Source: Nissolia schottii (Eukaryota; Streptophyta; Magnoliopsida; Fabales; Fabaceae). Taken from it: a stretch of DNA of 64,000 nt. The notes under the pieces are model-generated. The model saw nothing but the letters and a program-made list of their open reading frames with translations, made no database searches and was not told the origin of the DNA. Made by a program: the position numbers and the translations under genes. The stretch is from assembly GCA_003254905.1 (NCBI GenBank), contig QANU01101609.1, positions 1 to 64,000 of the forward strand, in the 5' to 3' direction. Position 1 is the first letter of the stretch, and each line of letters opens with the position of its first letter. Below are positions 35,115 to 47,832 of the stretch, one piece after another.

Positions 35115-36926
35115 GGAGCGGATTCAGATTTTGGCGGCGAATGTGGGAAGTGAGTGAGGGAGGGATAATTTAAATAACGTCTCGTTGTCGTTGTTGCTGT
35201 GCCCCTTGGGTACGTTCGCCTTCCATATCATCACTTTCTCCGTTACACTTTCACAACGCAGGTGCTGCTGCTTGCTAATATGCGCCGTCTTACGTGGTCT
35301 CGTGGAAAATTTCCGAAAATAAACTATAAAAATATCTCATTACTTAGATAAATTAATTTAAAAGTTTTTAAAATAAACTATTTTTTTTTATAGAGAGAAA
35401 CGATTTAAATCAATTTGCTATTAATAATCATTTCATGAAAATCATTTATCGCATATTGTTTTAAAGTGATAATGTTCTGTTTGTTTTAGAACCAAATGCT
35501 TTGTAATTAAAATGATGAGAAAAGAAAGTTGGATTAGTGTTGGTTTATAAATAGATTTCTGTCTGAAATGGTTGACTTGATTACGAAAAAACATGATTTG
35601 AGAAAATGAATACTTTTAGTATTAGATAAATGGTTTAGGGTGAAGTCCTGTCAGGATTTGTAGCCAATGACAATAGGCGTTGGACTTGGTGTACCAACGT
35701 ATGTCATCACTAGTAAGAGACAGATCATGCTAGCCCAATATGTAGGCCATGTTCCGATCATATGCCCTAGCTAGTAAGGGACGTATCATACTAGCCCAGA
35801 ACATTGAAATCAATGTTTCCGGTTTCTTAAGTGTATGTTAGAGTAACAACTCTAACACGTTGATGTGCTATATCTTGACATGATGGATTTCGTAAAATTA
35901 TAGTTTATGGAAAGCTTATGTTGAAACAAAAAGAATATTTTCTATTTAGATACATATATTGTAAATATTATAAGTTTTCTCACTTGTTCCTCATGTGCTA
36001 GAATTACATCTATCTACCACTATATTACCAAACTCACTCTTTGTTGTTTTCCCTTTTTGGACACAGGTGTGAATCCGAGTTCTATTCCTCTTGCCCTTTA
36101 GTTAGCAGAGGACATCCCTTTTTTTGTGAGCCCAATTTGTTTTGGGCCATATTTTGTTAAACTATTGTATTATTTTATCTATCTTAGAAAGCTCTATTAA
36201 ACCCATAGGTAGATCGAACCAATCTCGCTTCCTTAATTTATATATTTGAGTATTCGTGAATATTTAAATATGTAATCTAAGAATTATTTTAGATTGTAAA
36301 ACTACTATATTTTTTCATTGAAAACTTTAGAACTTTCATACAGATTGTTTGAATTATGAATTGGTTACTGGTGTTATGTTTTCTTAGTTAGGATAAACCT
36401 ATATATAAAGGAAACTATGCTCTTTTTTAATCAAAAATTTGGTATGTGAGACTTGTTAGGGGTCGTGGTCTCCTATGCGCTAGTCCGATTAAGTCGTAAC
36501 ACATTTTATCTTTAATAGTGAGATGATTAAATTCAAGCCCAAAAAAAAATGTAAAAGAAATGGGCTTAAATTCAAGCGATGAGAAAGTTAATGAGTTTAA
36601 ATTTTAAAATAAAGCAAATCACTCTCGTCTCATTCCATTATTATAATGTTCTTTGTAGCTACAACTACTTGTTCATCACAAATAAAAAGAGTTTATTAGT
36701 AAAACGAGAACAAAATTGATTCTTCGATTAACAAAAAAAGAACAAGATAGATTCATACATATCATACAAGTGAGAGCACCACATTTGAAATGGCTGATAT
36801 ATTACACATAGTTGTGTTATTTAAACAATGGTAAGTAAGCTATGAGTTGACAATTGATGCAATATTTAACATCAAATGAGTACTCATAACATTTCTGTAC
36901 CATCGTATAGTTATTTCTTTCTTAAG
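35115..36926. other. Intergenic DNA with an LTR-like repeat segment
   Basis: The first 150 bases are the BADC promoter side. Between about 35,640 and 36,500 the sequence resembles an LTR: it has a two-fold internal repeat (CTAGTAAGAGACAGATCAT and CTAGTAAGGGACGTATCAT), a tail with 'ggggtcgtggtctcc', and no coding frame. Ends were not found. The last 300 bases are the probable 3' side of the following gene. Confidence 0.4.
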
Positions 36927-39123
36927 CTAAGTAATATTAAGATGAACAATCTCGCTAAACTCCAACCTCCTAGTCTCATTATAGAACGTCTTATACTTAT
37001 TAGGCCAATACGTCAACCAAATCCAACCCCTAATCTCCCACGCCATACTCTTCCCCTTAGCACCCTTATCCACTTTCCAGCACACGCTCTCCCCATACTC
37101 ATCACCAGCAAAAACAACCCCTCCTTGCCTAGTGAAAGGTCTATAAGCGCTAGAGTACCTATCTTTAAACCATGACTTCGGGTTCACCAGAGCAATCCTC
37201 GAAGGCCTCGACGAGAACACTTCCTTGCCCCCCACGCTATCGTGGAGGATCCAATTCAAGTTCGCGCTGTATCCGTAAACCGATTGCTCGAACTTCCAAG
37301 GCTTTAAGCTCACGGTAGAGGACTCGCCCGCCGAGACGTTGAGGCCAAATTGGGGATTTGGGGGCTCAAACGAGGCTTCTACGGTTCTCTCGTAACCGAG
37401 TTCGATCCTCGGGTTCTCGGAAGACTTGCCCACCGACACGCTCAACACTTGGTTTTGGACCGTTGGAGTTAGTTGCACGAAGATTCTCGAAGGGAAGTGT
37501 TTTTCGGTTGCACCGGCACCTCGTTCTCTCAAGAGAGTCTCGTCTACCAATTTGAAAACGTCACACCTACACGGGCAAAGATGCATATGCATGTTAAAGT
37601 AAATTGAACTTGATTTTCTAAACTTTTGATAGAATCCTTGATGCTTATCGGATGATATATATAAAGTAGTTTAATATTCATCTATTAATTTTAGGATTGA
37701 AATTTTACTGTCTCTCTCATTGTTGTTTTTCACTTATATGTAGGCAATTATAAAATTGTAAAATATTACTCACAATTCTTCTTAGCTAACTCTTGAAAAC
37801 TAATCATAGCTTATACTTGACAATTTATAATTGGTAGACCGGAAATGAGACACCAATTGAGACACCAGTTGGGACGGACAGAACAAATTTTCTCATTTAA
37901 GTGCTAAATATCATGCCACGTCATTATAAATCTCTAAACTAAGTTTTGACAAAGTTTCTCACTCTAGAGCTATTTTTTATTATAAAACTTTAAAATTTCT
38001 TTCAAGAACTGTAAAAAAAAAAAAGGAAGCTTAAGTTAGCAGGTAAATTGGTTTTATATAACAATTGAAATGCTTCTAAGAGAAAAGAACTTAGAGAGAA
38101 ATAATCAATGCATACCAATTATGAACAAAAATTTGGCTACTGATTGATGATTAATTAATTATTTTGCTTTGCTTAAGATGCTTAGTTGGCCTTACATGTA
38201 ATTATCATTGATTGATTGAATAACATTCTTGGTTACCTTATGTTGTCAATGTTCACCAAGATGTCGATCCACTTCTCTTTGACTATGACCTTGTAATTGA
38301 ATTGAAGAACACCTTCAAGCTGGTGATACTTGAGAGAGAATTGAACCCTCTCATCGGGTGGATGGCTGTTTGAACTCTCAACATCCATGTTGATAACAGG
38401 ACAATACAATTGAACCTTCCACAACCCAAAATTTGAGAATGCATAAGAAAATAGAGGAGACGGTGTTCTTAATGTGCCATAATTGTCATGCGATTCTTGT
38501 AACTCCCCAACCCAATTAGTGATTGCAAGGTTCAAAGAACGCATCCATTGTTCCTCCAAATTATTCCCCAACATTTTCATCAACAACTTCGATGCCTGTC
38601 TTGAATTACAACCTGCCAAGTGGTTCTTTAGAGTGTTGAGACATGAAGAACGAATGTCACTTGGAGCTTCATATATGCAAACTAGGAACAATAAAGTGAG
38701 GAATGCGAGATTGAAAATGTCTTGGAAGTTTGGAATTGAATCAAGTTTTGGGAATCTGATGGTGAAGGGGCTAATGCTTTTGTTCTTGTTGGAGCCATAG
38801 TGAAGGATGTCTTCAATGAAATTGACAAGGAGATTGGAGATAATGGTTTCTTCATCAGTTAACTTGTTGGTCTTATTAGGACTTGGTAATTTGAAAGGCT
38901 TTGAGGTCCAAAGTGAGATGGGGATATTAAAGTGTGCTACAATAGAAAAGATGAGTTTGTGGGGTTGATGATTTTTGGATATGGTGAGACTAAGAGATGG
39001 TTGTTGGGATGAGTAATTTGAGGAACATATGGTTAGGGACATGGAATTTGTTCTCCATTCTGAGATTGGTGGAAGGTTGTGAATCCAACAGAACACATCA
39101 GGGGATTTGCAATCGTTAGCCAT
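36927..39123 (-). CDS. Plant protein of unknown function, 508 residues
   Basis: Two exons on the minus strand (38237-39123 and 36927-37566) join at a GT-AG intron of 670 bp to give 508 residues starting MANDCKSPDVFCWIHNLPP. The first half contains SISPFTIRFPKLDSIPNFQD, then a hydrophobic stretch (FNLAFLTLLFLVCIY). The second half has the well-preserved phrases LKPWKFEQSVYGYSANLNW, SWFKDRYSSAYRPFTRQGG and WEIRGWIWLTYWPNK. The long, unbroken, codon-consistent frames and clean splice sites show a real gene. I believe similar uncharacterised proteins exist in other plants, but I cannot name a domain or function. The start is the ATG at 39121-39123. The frame extends four codons further upstream, but to a TTG and not an ATG. 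Confidence 0.85.
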
Positions 39124-39170
39124 ATGGTATAACAACTTAATTAACTAGGACTCTTTATCTATATGGGTAC

Positions 39171-39182
39171 TATATATATATA
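39171..39182 (-). promoter_or_regulatory. TATA box of the 508-residue gene
   Basis: TATATATATATA lies about 50 bp before the start codon on the minus strand. It implies a very short 5' leader, or else a dinucleotide run without promoter function. Confidence 0.45.
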
Positions 39183-39724
39183 GAGAGAGAGGCTTCACAT
39201 ATTTCTTTGGGAATTATCTCTTTAATGAATGAATGGTCAAATGTCAACTTAATTCTTAAAAATTGTTTCAGTGTTTTAAGTGGTCTTTGAACAAAATAAA
39301 ATGTCAACTTAATTCCTAAAAATGTTAACGTAGTCCTTGAAATTTAAAAAAAAAATTGTTAATAAATGGACTAACGGAAGCAACATTTTAAAATTTTAAA
39401 AACTAAATTAGCATTTTTTTAAAAGGAATCTTAGAGTACTGAAATATGTTTTATAAACTAAGTTGCCACTAACCCATAAATGAATGAAAAGCAAAGATTC
39501 TGGTTGGGTAAGAAATTGGGTAAGAAAAGTCAAAAGTAGTGCATTTATATGGTTAGCACTTGAAAGGAGTCAAAAGTAGTGCATGTATATGATTGAGCAA
39601 GAAAATGCATATGGTTTATTATATTCCGTATGACTTCCATCACGTGTGATTAATGATAGAATGGCAGAGAGTAGAAACTTTTATCTTAGTCTAAGAGCAT
39701 CTATAAATTTCTTCAATTACCTAC
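39183..39724. other. Intergenic DNA, no gene seen
   Basis: This is AT-rich sequence upstream of the minus-strand gene. It has a short direct repeat (AAAAGTAGTGCAT near 39,530 and 39,571) and nothing else identifiable. Confidence 0.55.
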
Positions 39725-39872
39725 CTGCAATATATGAAGTAGTGGTTAAGTAACGAATATATTCTCTTGGCACAAAGATTTGAGTTGAAATATTTGCAGA
39801 TTCGTGTGCTATCTCTTTTTTCTGGCATGGTAATTGGCCAAACAGTGGGGAATCTTGAGGGACGACCATACC
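39725..39872 (-). other. Exon-like fragment of unknown origin
   Basis: On the minus strand a 148-nt open stretch is bounded by a good acceptor (TTTCTTCCAG) and a good donor (GTAGGTAA). It encodes GMVVPQDSPLFGQLPCQKKE and continues to REYIRYLTTTSYIA. No partner exons were found within several kilobases. It may be a relic of a gene or an exon captured by a transposon. I do not recognise the protein. Confidence 0.3.
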
Positions 39873-40518
39873 CTGGAAGAAAGATTCGAATGGATATATT
39901 GAATTGTGAGAATTAAAAGCTATATTAATTAAACTTTGATATAAAAGAAAAGCATAACTCACACGGCAAGTCACATATAGATGATCAAACCAACATTTTA
40001 CAGAAAACATTGTGTTTTTCTTAATTTTCTATCAAGTTTACCTTTCAAATAGCATTAGTTACTATTAGTGATCAACAAATACACACGCAACTTTGTTTCT
40101 TTCGCATGAAGTCTTCTACTGTTAAAATTTTGACTGCCAGTCTGAACAAACCTACATGAATATAAATAAATAAATAAAATATTCTGAAACATATAACTCG
40201 AATAATCAATGAAATTAGGAATGGATCATTTCATACGATAATCTCACATGATTAAATAATGTGTTGATCTTTTCAATTGATGAAGAAAATAGAGCAAAAT
40301 ATGAGACTGACAAAAAAAAAATTCTAATCAATAATAAAAATTAATGCAAAATACAATCACGTGACATGTATTACAACATAGTTAGATTAATTATTCAGAC
40401 AGCTGAGTTAGTTATTGATTATTAGTTGTTAGTTGTTAGTAGCCGGTTGTCAAGTGTTGAGCACATGATTATTAGTTGCCAATTGTTAGTTGTCAAAGAG
40501 TTAAATTAAGCAGAGTCG

Positions 40519-41100
40519 TGTTATTTTCTTTTTTGGATATGTTGATTTTTTTTCTTTGACATATTGGTTTCTCTTACAAAACATGTTGGTTTCACTTATA
40601 GAAACATGTTGGTTTCTTTTTGTAATTATGTTGATTTTTTTTACGAGTACTATGTACACTGCATGTCACTACTATGCAACCTCTATAAACAACCCCTACA
40701 AACAAAGAAAAAAATCAGATTGTGTTTTTGATATCAAAAGAAACCAATATCTTAAAACAGTAAAACGAACACACTAAAACAGTAATAAATTAATAAATAA
40801 AAAGAAATTGATATCAATAAACTAACACGCTAAAATAAACCAGCATCTTAAAACAAAAAATCCAACGAGCTAAAACAGATAAACTAACATGCTAAACAAA
40901 TAAACCAACATGCTAAAATAGAGAAACTAACACGTTACAGAGAAATCAACACGCTAAAATAATGATAAATAAACAAAAGAAATCAGTACCAATAAACAAC
41001 CTGCTAAAATAAATTAATATCTTAAAACGAAGATCCAACAACCTAAAATAGAGAAACTAATATAATAAGACAAAGAAACCAACATCTTTAATAGAAAAAA
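40519..41100. repeat. Inverted array of degenerate short repeats
   Basis: The left part (40,519-40,650) repeats ATGTTGGTTTC-like units about five times. The right part (about 40,735-41,100) repeats the complementary AAACCAACATGCTAAAATAG-like unit about fifteen times with much drift. The two arms can pair. No terminal signature or target duplication was found, so it is either an old foldback element or a minisatellite that has grown on one arm. Confidence 0.6.
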
Positions 41101-42235
41101 TGAAATTAGTACTAATAACAAAGTTATGAGAGGAGGAGGAGGAGGAAGAGTGAAAGGGAGAACCCAGAAGCAGTTGAAGCGACGGATTCTAACAGAATCA
41201 GTTAGCTTGTAATTGAACAGTTAACACTTTAGTATGCACATGCTCTATTATAATAGCTAAGCATTAGCTCAGAATAAATATTAGTACACAAAGTGTAAAC
41301 TTCACCAAAATTCGGTATATACATTTTTCTCATTCGGAGAGACTTTACTCTTCTCTCTTTCTCTCAATTACTTTCCTTTCATCTCTTTGGGCCTTGTACC
41401 TTTTAAAGGGCTCATTCTTACTTGAAAGCTATGCGAGTGAGAGGAAGAAGAAGAGAATGTGAGGGTGAGAGAGAAAGAAAAAGAGAAAGAAAAAAAGAGT
41501 GAGATAATGTTGATGAGTGAGACACAAGTGAAATAGAAGAAAAAGAAGAAATATTTTTAATTACTTATAAAATCTACATTCTTGTATAATTTACAACAAT
41601 TTTATCTTATTATTATATTTTTTTTAACGGTGATTATATATTATTGTTCACTTTTGTTGTGCGTATAACATTGCTCTTTTTAACCTGAAAAGTTAAATGT
41701 TGGAGAATTTTTATCCGCAATAAAAGAGTGATGATGGGTGAATTTATACGCATGATAGATATTTGAGATGGAGGGCCATCTGCCCATCTCTAGCTGTCCT
41801 TAACTTGATGCAACTTTTGTTTTTTCTCCTTGCAAGAGCACATAGATTTTTAATTAATAGACAATAAATATATATATATATTTCCAAATCCACCACAATT
41901 GTTTTTCAAATTTCTGGCTGACAATTGTCAAAATAATTACGCTCTATCTTCCCGTAAAAATGGATTTCTCATGGTGCTTCTTTTTCCAATAAGACTAATA
42001 TTATTCATTTTCCTAACATACCTCTGTTTTCTGCAAATAGATCCATGCCCATATTAGCAAAGGTTATTTTCAAACATTTATTTCACACCGTCCAATCATT
42101 TTCAAGATACATTTAAACATTACTAATAAACACAACACATCTTGCTCCCTTAAGCCCCAAAAACCAAAAAGAGTCGCGTTTTCTTTCCTTTCTTCAATTT
42201 CCCCACGCGCGGCGATCGTAGAGTCACGCGCCACC
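41101..42235. other. Intergenic DNA and PRA1 promoter region
   Basis: A purine-rich patch at 41,430-41,560 (GAGAGAAAGAAAAAG) and AT-rich DNA fill this interval. The last 100-150 bases are probably the PRA1 promoter and 5' untranslated region. No gene was seen. Confidence 0.55.
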
Positions 42236-42895
42236 ATGTCTTCCCCACCGACACTCCCCATTTCCACCTCCCAATCCACCGCCACCACCAACTCCGCCTC
42301 ACAGTCCCAGCCTCCGATCGGAACGCCGGCGTTCCGCGCCTTCATCTCGCGCCTCTCCTCCTCGCTCCGCCACGGCTTCTCCCAGCGCCGCCCGTGGACG
42401 GAGCTCATGGACCGCTCCTCCATGACCCGGCCCGAATCCCTCGCCGAAGCGTACTCCCGGATCCGCAAGAACTTCTCCTACTTCCGCGTCAATTACGTAA
42501 CCCTAATCGCGTTCGCGCTCGCGATCTCGCTCGTGACGCATCCGTTCTCGCTCCTCGTCCTCCTCGGCCTCCTCGCCTCGTGGTGCTTCTTCTACTTCTT
42601 CCGCCCCTCCGACCAGCCGGTGGTTTTCTTCGGCCGCACCTTCGCCGACCGCGAAACCCTCGGGATCCTCGCCGTGCTCACCGTCTTCGTTGTCTTTCTC
42701 ACCAGCGTCGGATCGCTCCTGATCTCCGCGCTCATGGTCGGACTTGCGATCGTGTGCGCTCACGGCGCGTTCCGAGTCCCCGAGGATCTGTTCCTGGACG
42801 AGCAGGAGCCGAGCAGCGCCGGATTCCTCTCGTTCCTAGGCGGCGCCGCCTCCTCCGCCGCAGCTGCTGCCGGGCCGGCAGTTTCGCGGGTGTAA
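42236..42895 (+). CDS. PRA1: PRA1 family protein (prenylated Rab acceptor), B-type
   Basis: This intronless gene encodes 219 residues. The start ATG sits in CCACCATG, a strong context. After a Ser/Thr/Pro-rich cytosolic N-terminus come the family block RPWTELMDRSS (52-62) and NFSYFRVNY (79-87). Two long hydrophobic segments follow (about 87-122 and 141-178), each able to form a helical hairpin in the membrane. The C-terminus is acidic (VPEDLFLDEQE) and then Ala/Gly-rich. PRA1 proteins sit in endomembranes, bind prenylated Rab GTPases and help vesicle traffic. The order and length match plant PRA1.B members. The coding region is far more GC-rich than its surroundings and reads open in other frames too, which explains several overlapping false frames. 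Confidence 0.95.
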   Translation: MSSPPTLPISTSQSTATTNSASQSQPPIGTPAFRAFISRLSSSLRHGFSQRRPWTELMDRSSMTRPESLAEAYSRIRKNFSYFRVNYVTLIAFALAISLVTHPFSLLVLLGLLASWCFFYFFRPSDQPVVFFGRTFADRETLGILAVLTVFVVFLTSVGSLLISALMVGLAIVCAHGAFRVPEDLFLDEQEPSSAGFLSFLGGAASSAAAAAGPAVSRV

Positions 42896-43790
42896 GCTTC
42901 GGGATCTGGAGAGATTCGAAGAGGTTTGGTTCGTTATTGTAGTGTGGTGAATTGGAAATTTGCTAAGGTGATGATTCTTTTTGGCTTTTTTGAGATCCGA
43001 AGCGAATTTGCTTAGGGTTTAGTAATGTGACCTTTTTGTTTTAATATCAAGAGATTGATATATCAATTAATGCAGTTTAGTCACCAATTTTTGGTTTCTA
43101 GCACTACTTGTTTTTTTCTTTGGCTATATTTGCATGTTCGTAACCTTTAGACTCCTGTGAATCGTGCCCTGTTTAGTTCTAATTGAAGTTATTTATGGCC
43201 TTGGGTATGTGGTAACCTTATATGGGGTTGATTGTGAATTTGTAATTTGTAATTTGTAATGTAGGTAATTTGGGGTTAGAAAGATGAGGCTTTCTTTTGT
43301 TGGAAGTAATTCTGATATTTCATTTTGGTTACTAGTGACTGAGATTTACATCCGTAGTTGACCCCATGATTAATGATTAATCATTAATCGATAGAGCTAG
43401 AACCAAATTAGTTGGGTAAGTGGCCTCTGGATGATGTTAATTGATTAAAGAAATCAACTGATTTCCTATGTGTATAACTATTGTGTGTAGATTGTACTTC
43501 TAAGTGAAGGGATTCTATTGGATGCAGTGGTTGGACGAGTTATGCATTTTGGGGGTTTTGACTCGTTTTGGTTGGGTTTCCAATGATGTTTGGAGAAACA
43601 GTTGTGCTATTTGCGGGGACATGGATCACATCTCGTTTGTCATTATTATTAAATGAAATTTGAATGAGTCATGAATTTTATTAGGATTCCATCATCTACA
43701 TAATATGATTGACAAAATGTGTAATGTTTGAGAGACCTAATTCATAAATATAAATATTAATTTACTTTTTGATGAATAACACTTGATATA
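42896..43790. other. PRA1 3' UTR and intergenic DNA
   Basis: This is AT/T-rich DNA with no further gene. Roughly the first 200 bases should be the 3' untranslated region. Confidence 0.6.
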
Positions 43791-44412
43791 TGTCATGTTA
43801 ACATGAGAGGGTCATGTTAACCAAGGATAAAAATGTCAACATAATCTTGATGATCATTTTAAATATTTATGAGTTATGTCTCTAACGCATTTCTGGTGGC
43901 AAAAATGGTTATCTGTGTTTTTGCAGTATGTTTGTAAAACTGAAAAATGTTATTGTTGGGTGATGGGTGTCGGAGAGTTAAACGCGGTGGCAGGCTAGTA
44001 CTACTAGCCTTTAATCATCGACGTCATGTTACAGAAGAGATCAGGTTTCTGGGCCTCATTGGATTTTATGTTCGATGTCACCTGTACACTTCCATTGTCC
44101 TGCAGTGCCAGATCTTAGAAATGGTCGTTTTGTTGGGTGTTTTACCTCCAACAAATCCCATCATCATTAGTTTGTTATTTTACCTCCGTCTAGTAAGAAA
44201 CAGAGGGTTTGGTGGGTTGTTGGAACTTGGATTTTGGTTTCATCTCATTTTGACTTTTTCAATAACTGGTTCTTTAGTTGTCATATGGTCATTACTTAGT
44301 TTTCTATTGGGGAATTTGTCTGATGAGGGTCATCTCATATTTAAAATGATCATCAAGATTATGTTCACACTTTTATCCTTGGTTAACATGACCCTCTCAC
44401 GTTAACATGACA
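43791..44412. mobile_element. Nonautonomous Mutator-like element with 76-bp terminal inverted repeats
   Basis: The left repeat (43791-43866) and the right repeat (44337-44412) are inverted copies over 76 bp with only a few mismatches, starting TGTCATGTTAAC and including GAGAGGGTCATGTTAACC. The flanks read TTGATATA on the left and TTGATAATA on the right, an imperfect 8-9 bp duplication. Long terminal repeats with about 9-bp duplications are typical of Mutator-like elements. The 470-bp interior has an open frame (43947-44405, +) of about 152 codons that resembles no transposase and runs into the right repeat. It may be chance or captured host sequence. Confidence 0.75.
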
Positions 44413-47400
44413 TTGATAATATTAATTAAAGATGGAGATATGAGCATGACCACCACAACTTATAATCATACTTAAAATTTGAAGCCTTTCAAGATACATG
44501 AGCTCGTATTATCAAGGAGCATTTTGTTCTTTAATTTCGTATAGTGTGAGAGATTTCTTGTGAATGATAATTAGTATGAGAAATGAGCTTTGGATTGAGG
44601 CATGTGAGGAGGAATGAAACTGTAAGTAGTGTTGTGATTGTTAAATTTGGGAACAAAATAGTTTTATATTTACCATCAGACAATATTTGTTAGTCATTCA
44701 ATTTCTGTATCTTTGTTGATCTCTTGGCTTTTGGTGCTGGTAAGTATGAAAAGTGAAAGTAATAGAAGAATCCATGATGATTAGTGTTAGAAATACAGGG
44801 TATTAATAGCAGCAGCTGTGGAAAGTATCAGCTGATTGAATGGTGGCTCCCTTTGGGCCTTAATCATGTATACTGGGCATGATGATCCTTGAAGAATGGG
44901 CCACAGTAGTACAGGCGAGCAGGCACCTTCTTTTGGTCCTGCTATTTTTACATCCAATAATTCTAAATCCTCCTTCAAAATTACCCTACAAATGGCCGTA
45001 CATACTAAATGGAGTAACTGTTCATTACCTTTTAAGATTTCAACATATAGATTGTATTTTTACCTTTTACTCTATTTAATGTGTAGGAGAATTTGTAGAT
45101 TGATATAACATTATTCAAGACAATATAGCATTAGTGTAGAGACATTTATAAGAGAATATAACATTACTTGGGGGGGGTGCATATAGCATTATTCCAGTGT
45201 TACTGGAGGGCCAGATCCTGTGGTTTTGGTGATTGCAAGTTCCAATGGATTAAATGCGTGCAAAAGAACCACAAGGAAGCAAAATGAAATAATGCCTCAC
45301 ATGGCCGGGATAAAGAATAAAATAGGGTGGAAACTGGGGGTTGGACTTCAGGTAAATTGACCTTCTCTTGGCTTTCTTTTGATCTTGACATTCTCAATAA
45401 GGATAGAATTGGATTTGAATACCACAATTCTGCGTGCAAAAGTTGAGGTACAGTTGCTTGTAGGGAGGACCTAGCTTACAGCAATAAATAAATGAAATAA
45501 ATGAAGCTAGAACGATCATTGAATTCAAGGAGCGTTGGACAGAGCCCGGCGCTTGCCTTTTGAGGGCTATATATTGAAAAGTAAATGATGCTGTACAATA
45601 CAAGATGATCACCCAAGTAACGTCTTCATCGTCCTATGCTACCGTTGGGTTCAAAAGGTCACATGTTTCAAGGATTCACTCAGTCCGTATTAAGATAGAA
45701 TTATGTTATTTGCATTCATTATTTATGAAACATTGTATCAATGAACGTATTATCTATTATTAAATGAGATTTTAATAAGATATGAATCATGTTAAAAATT
45801 CAATATAATTTCAAATGACATGATGTTTTATAAAAAATAAATATACTTATCATTTCTCTCGTATTCGTATCACAAATGAAAAAACAAACAATAATAAAAT
45901 TAGATTAAAAGCATTATTTCTGAAACTTCGTGACTAATACCATTTTAGTCATATCAGTAAGAAGACAGTAACCTACAAAAGGAGCACTGATTTTTTGCAT
46001 TAAACGCACTGAAAAAAGTAAACAAAAAATGAAAGATGGATCAAAATTAACCCCCACTCTCCACTCTACAATATATAGGTGGGGTGAGCGGCATTGTTCC
46101 CCTTTTACAGAAAACGACACGAAGTAAGCGTTGAAGGACAGAAGATGTCGTAATGTGCTTTATGCAAGGAGAAGTAGTTGTGGACCAATGGCCAAGTTCG
46201 CATTCAACATGATGACGATGACCCTTCCATATATCGCACGAAGTCTATGATGGGAATCGCGACTACCTACTAGATCGTTTTCTAGTTTGAGCTCAAAATT
46301 ATGACCTTTCTTTTGTATAATTATAAATTAAATTTTTTATAAAAAAAACATTTACAAGAAACACTTATTCGCTCTTTAAGTATATTTGATGCGCATTTGA
46401 GGAATATGATCATTTATTGATTTCAAATTTTTTATATATCTTTTAAATTTTATAAATTCAAATCAATATATAATTATATTTTTAAACACACGTTAAATAT
46501 GATTTTGGAGTATGCGAGCATTCTTCAACATTTATTACTACGTACATGTTTGATTTTTAAGTCAGAATGCTTAAATTAATTGTCAACCACCAAAATTAAA
46601 TTTTATTACATTTAGATCTCTAAAATTAATTATGATTATTTTCACGTGAAAACAAAACATGTCAAGTTTCATGCTTAAAATAATTTACACCTTGAGTTTA
46701 GCTAACAAGTATTTTAAAGAAACCCAAAGTAAAATGATTTAAAATTTTTAATACTTTTATTGCATTAAAGACTTAGAATTTTTTTTAATAAAACGTTATT
46801 ACTTTGAATCTCTTAACAAATGTTCAACAAATGCCCTCACTGAATTTGGCAAGAAAAAACCCTTATATTTTATATGCACATTTAAAAAAAAAAAAAAAAA
46901 CCTAAGTGACAGCAGGGCAAGTGTGTCATTTCACATGCAATTTGTAATTTTATGGTATGGGAAGTGAGAGGCAATAATGAATGAATGAAGAAGGCGGGGG
47001 ACGGACCAACAACAAAAGCAGAGAGGAAGAAGTAGCCGTTGGGACTTTGGGGTGCGGACAGTGCAATTAAAGGAGAGGAGAGGTCGAAGCTCATAAAACA
47101 TTGATCAAACACACAACCAAAATAAATAAATAAAAAAAGATAAATGTGCATAGTTGATAGTAAGCATAAAAAAGAAGAAGAAAAAACTAGCCGTTTGTGT
47201 TTGTAAGAAAAGAAAACTAGTAAGAAGGAAGAGAGAGAGAGAGGCATATCATATCATATTGTGAAACCCATTCTGACAATTGTCTCTCTCTCTCTTCCCA
47301 ACACAAGATTCCTTCACTCCCACCCACGCTCCCAACGCGCGCTCCCCCACTCACACTTATCACCAAAAATTATTACTATTATTAATCTCTAAATTGTTCT

Positions 47401-47796
47401 TTTTTTTTCATCGCCAGTAAGTATCCTATTTCTTGGACCAACTAATGTGGATCAGAGTACTGCAATTTTCTCACTCAACTCAGATTTGTTATTTTCGAAT
47501 TTCGAATTGAGACCCATTAAATTAGTGTCAATCTCATTTATCACACTTGACTAACTTTGTGTTAATATTTTTAAATTGTTTAACATCCACTATTTTAATG
47601 AGTTACTTCCATCTCTTATTCTAAAATTTAATTTGTAGGCATGCAACTGTAAAAGAGTTTTAATCTAAGTAGTTCGTGATGGTTGTTGGCTCGCTATCTT
47701 AAAACAATTATTTTTATTGTTGTAACCGCACATAATTATACGATAATTAAGTGATCAAAAAATCACTAATGTTACATTAGTGGTAAAAGATTTCAG

Positions 47797-47798
<2 letters not shown>

Positions 47799-47828
<30 letters not shown>
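47799..47828. repeat. (AT)n microsatellite
   Basis: About 15 AT units, probably inside the 5' untranslated intron of the receptor-kinase gene. Confidence 0.95.

Positions 47829-47832
<4 letters not shown>

Noticed and set aside
42394-42942. 182-codon frame overlapping the PRA1 gene
   Set aside because: It is a shadow frame in GC-rich PRA1 coding sequence, and its product is Arg/Pro/Leu-biased. The PRA1 frame has clear family features.
43947-44405. 152-codon frame treated as a gene
   Set aside because: It runs into the terminal inverted repeat of the Mutator-like element and has no recognised domain. It is kept only as a question about captured sequence.
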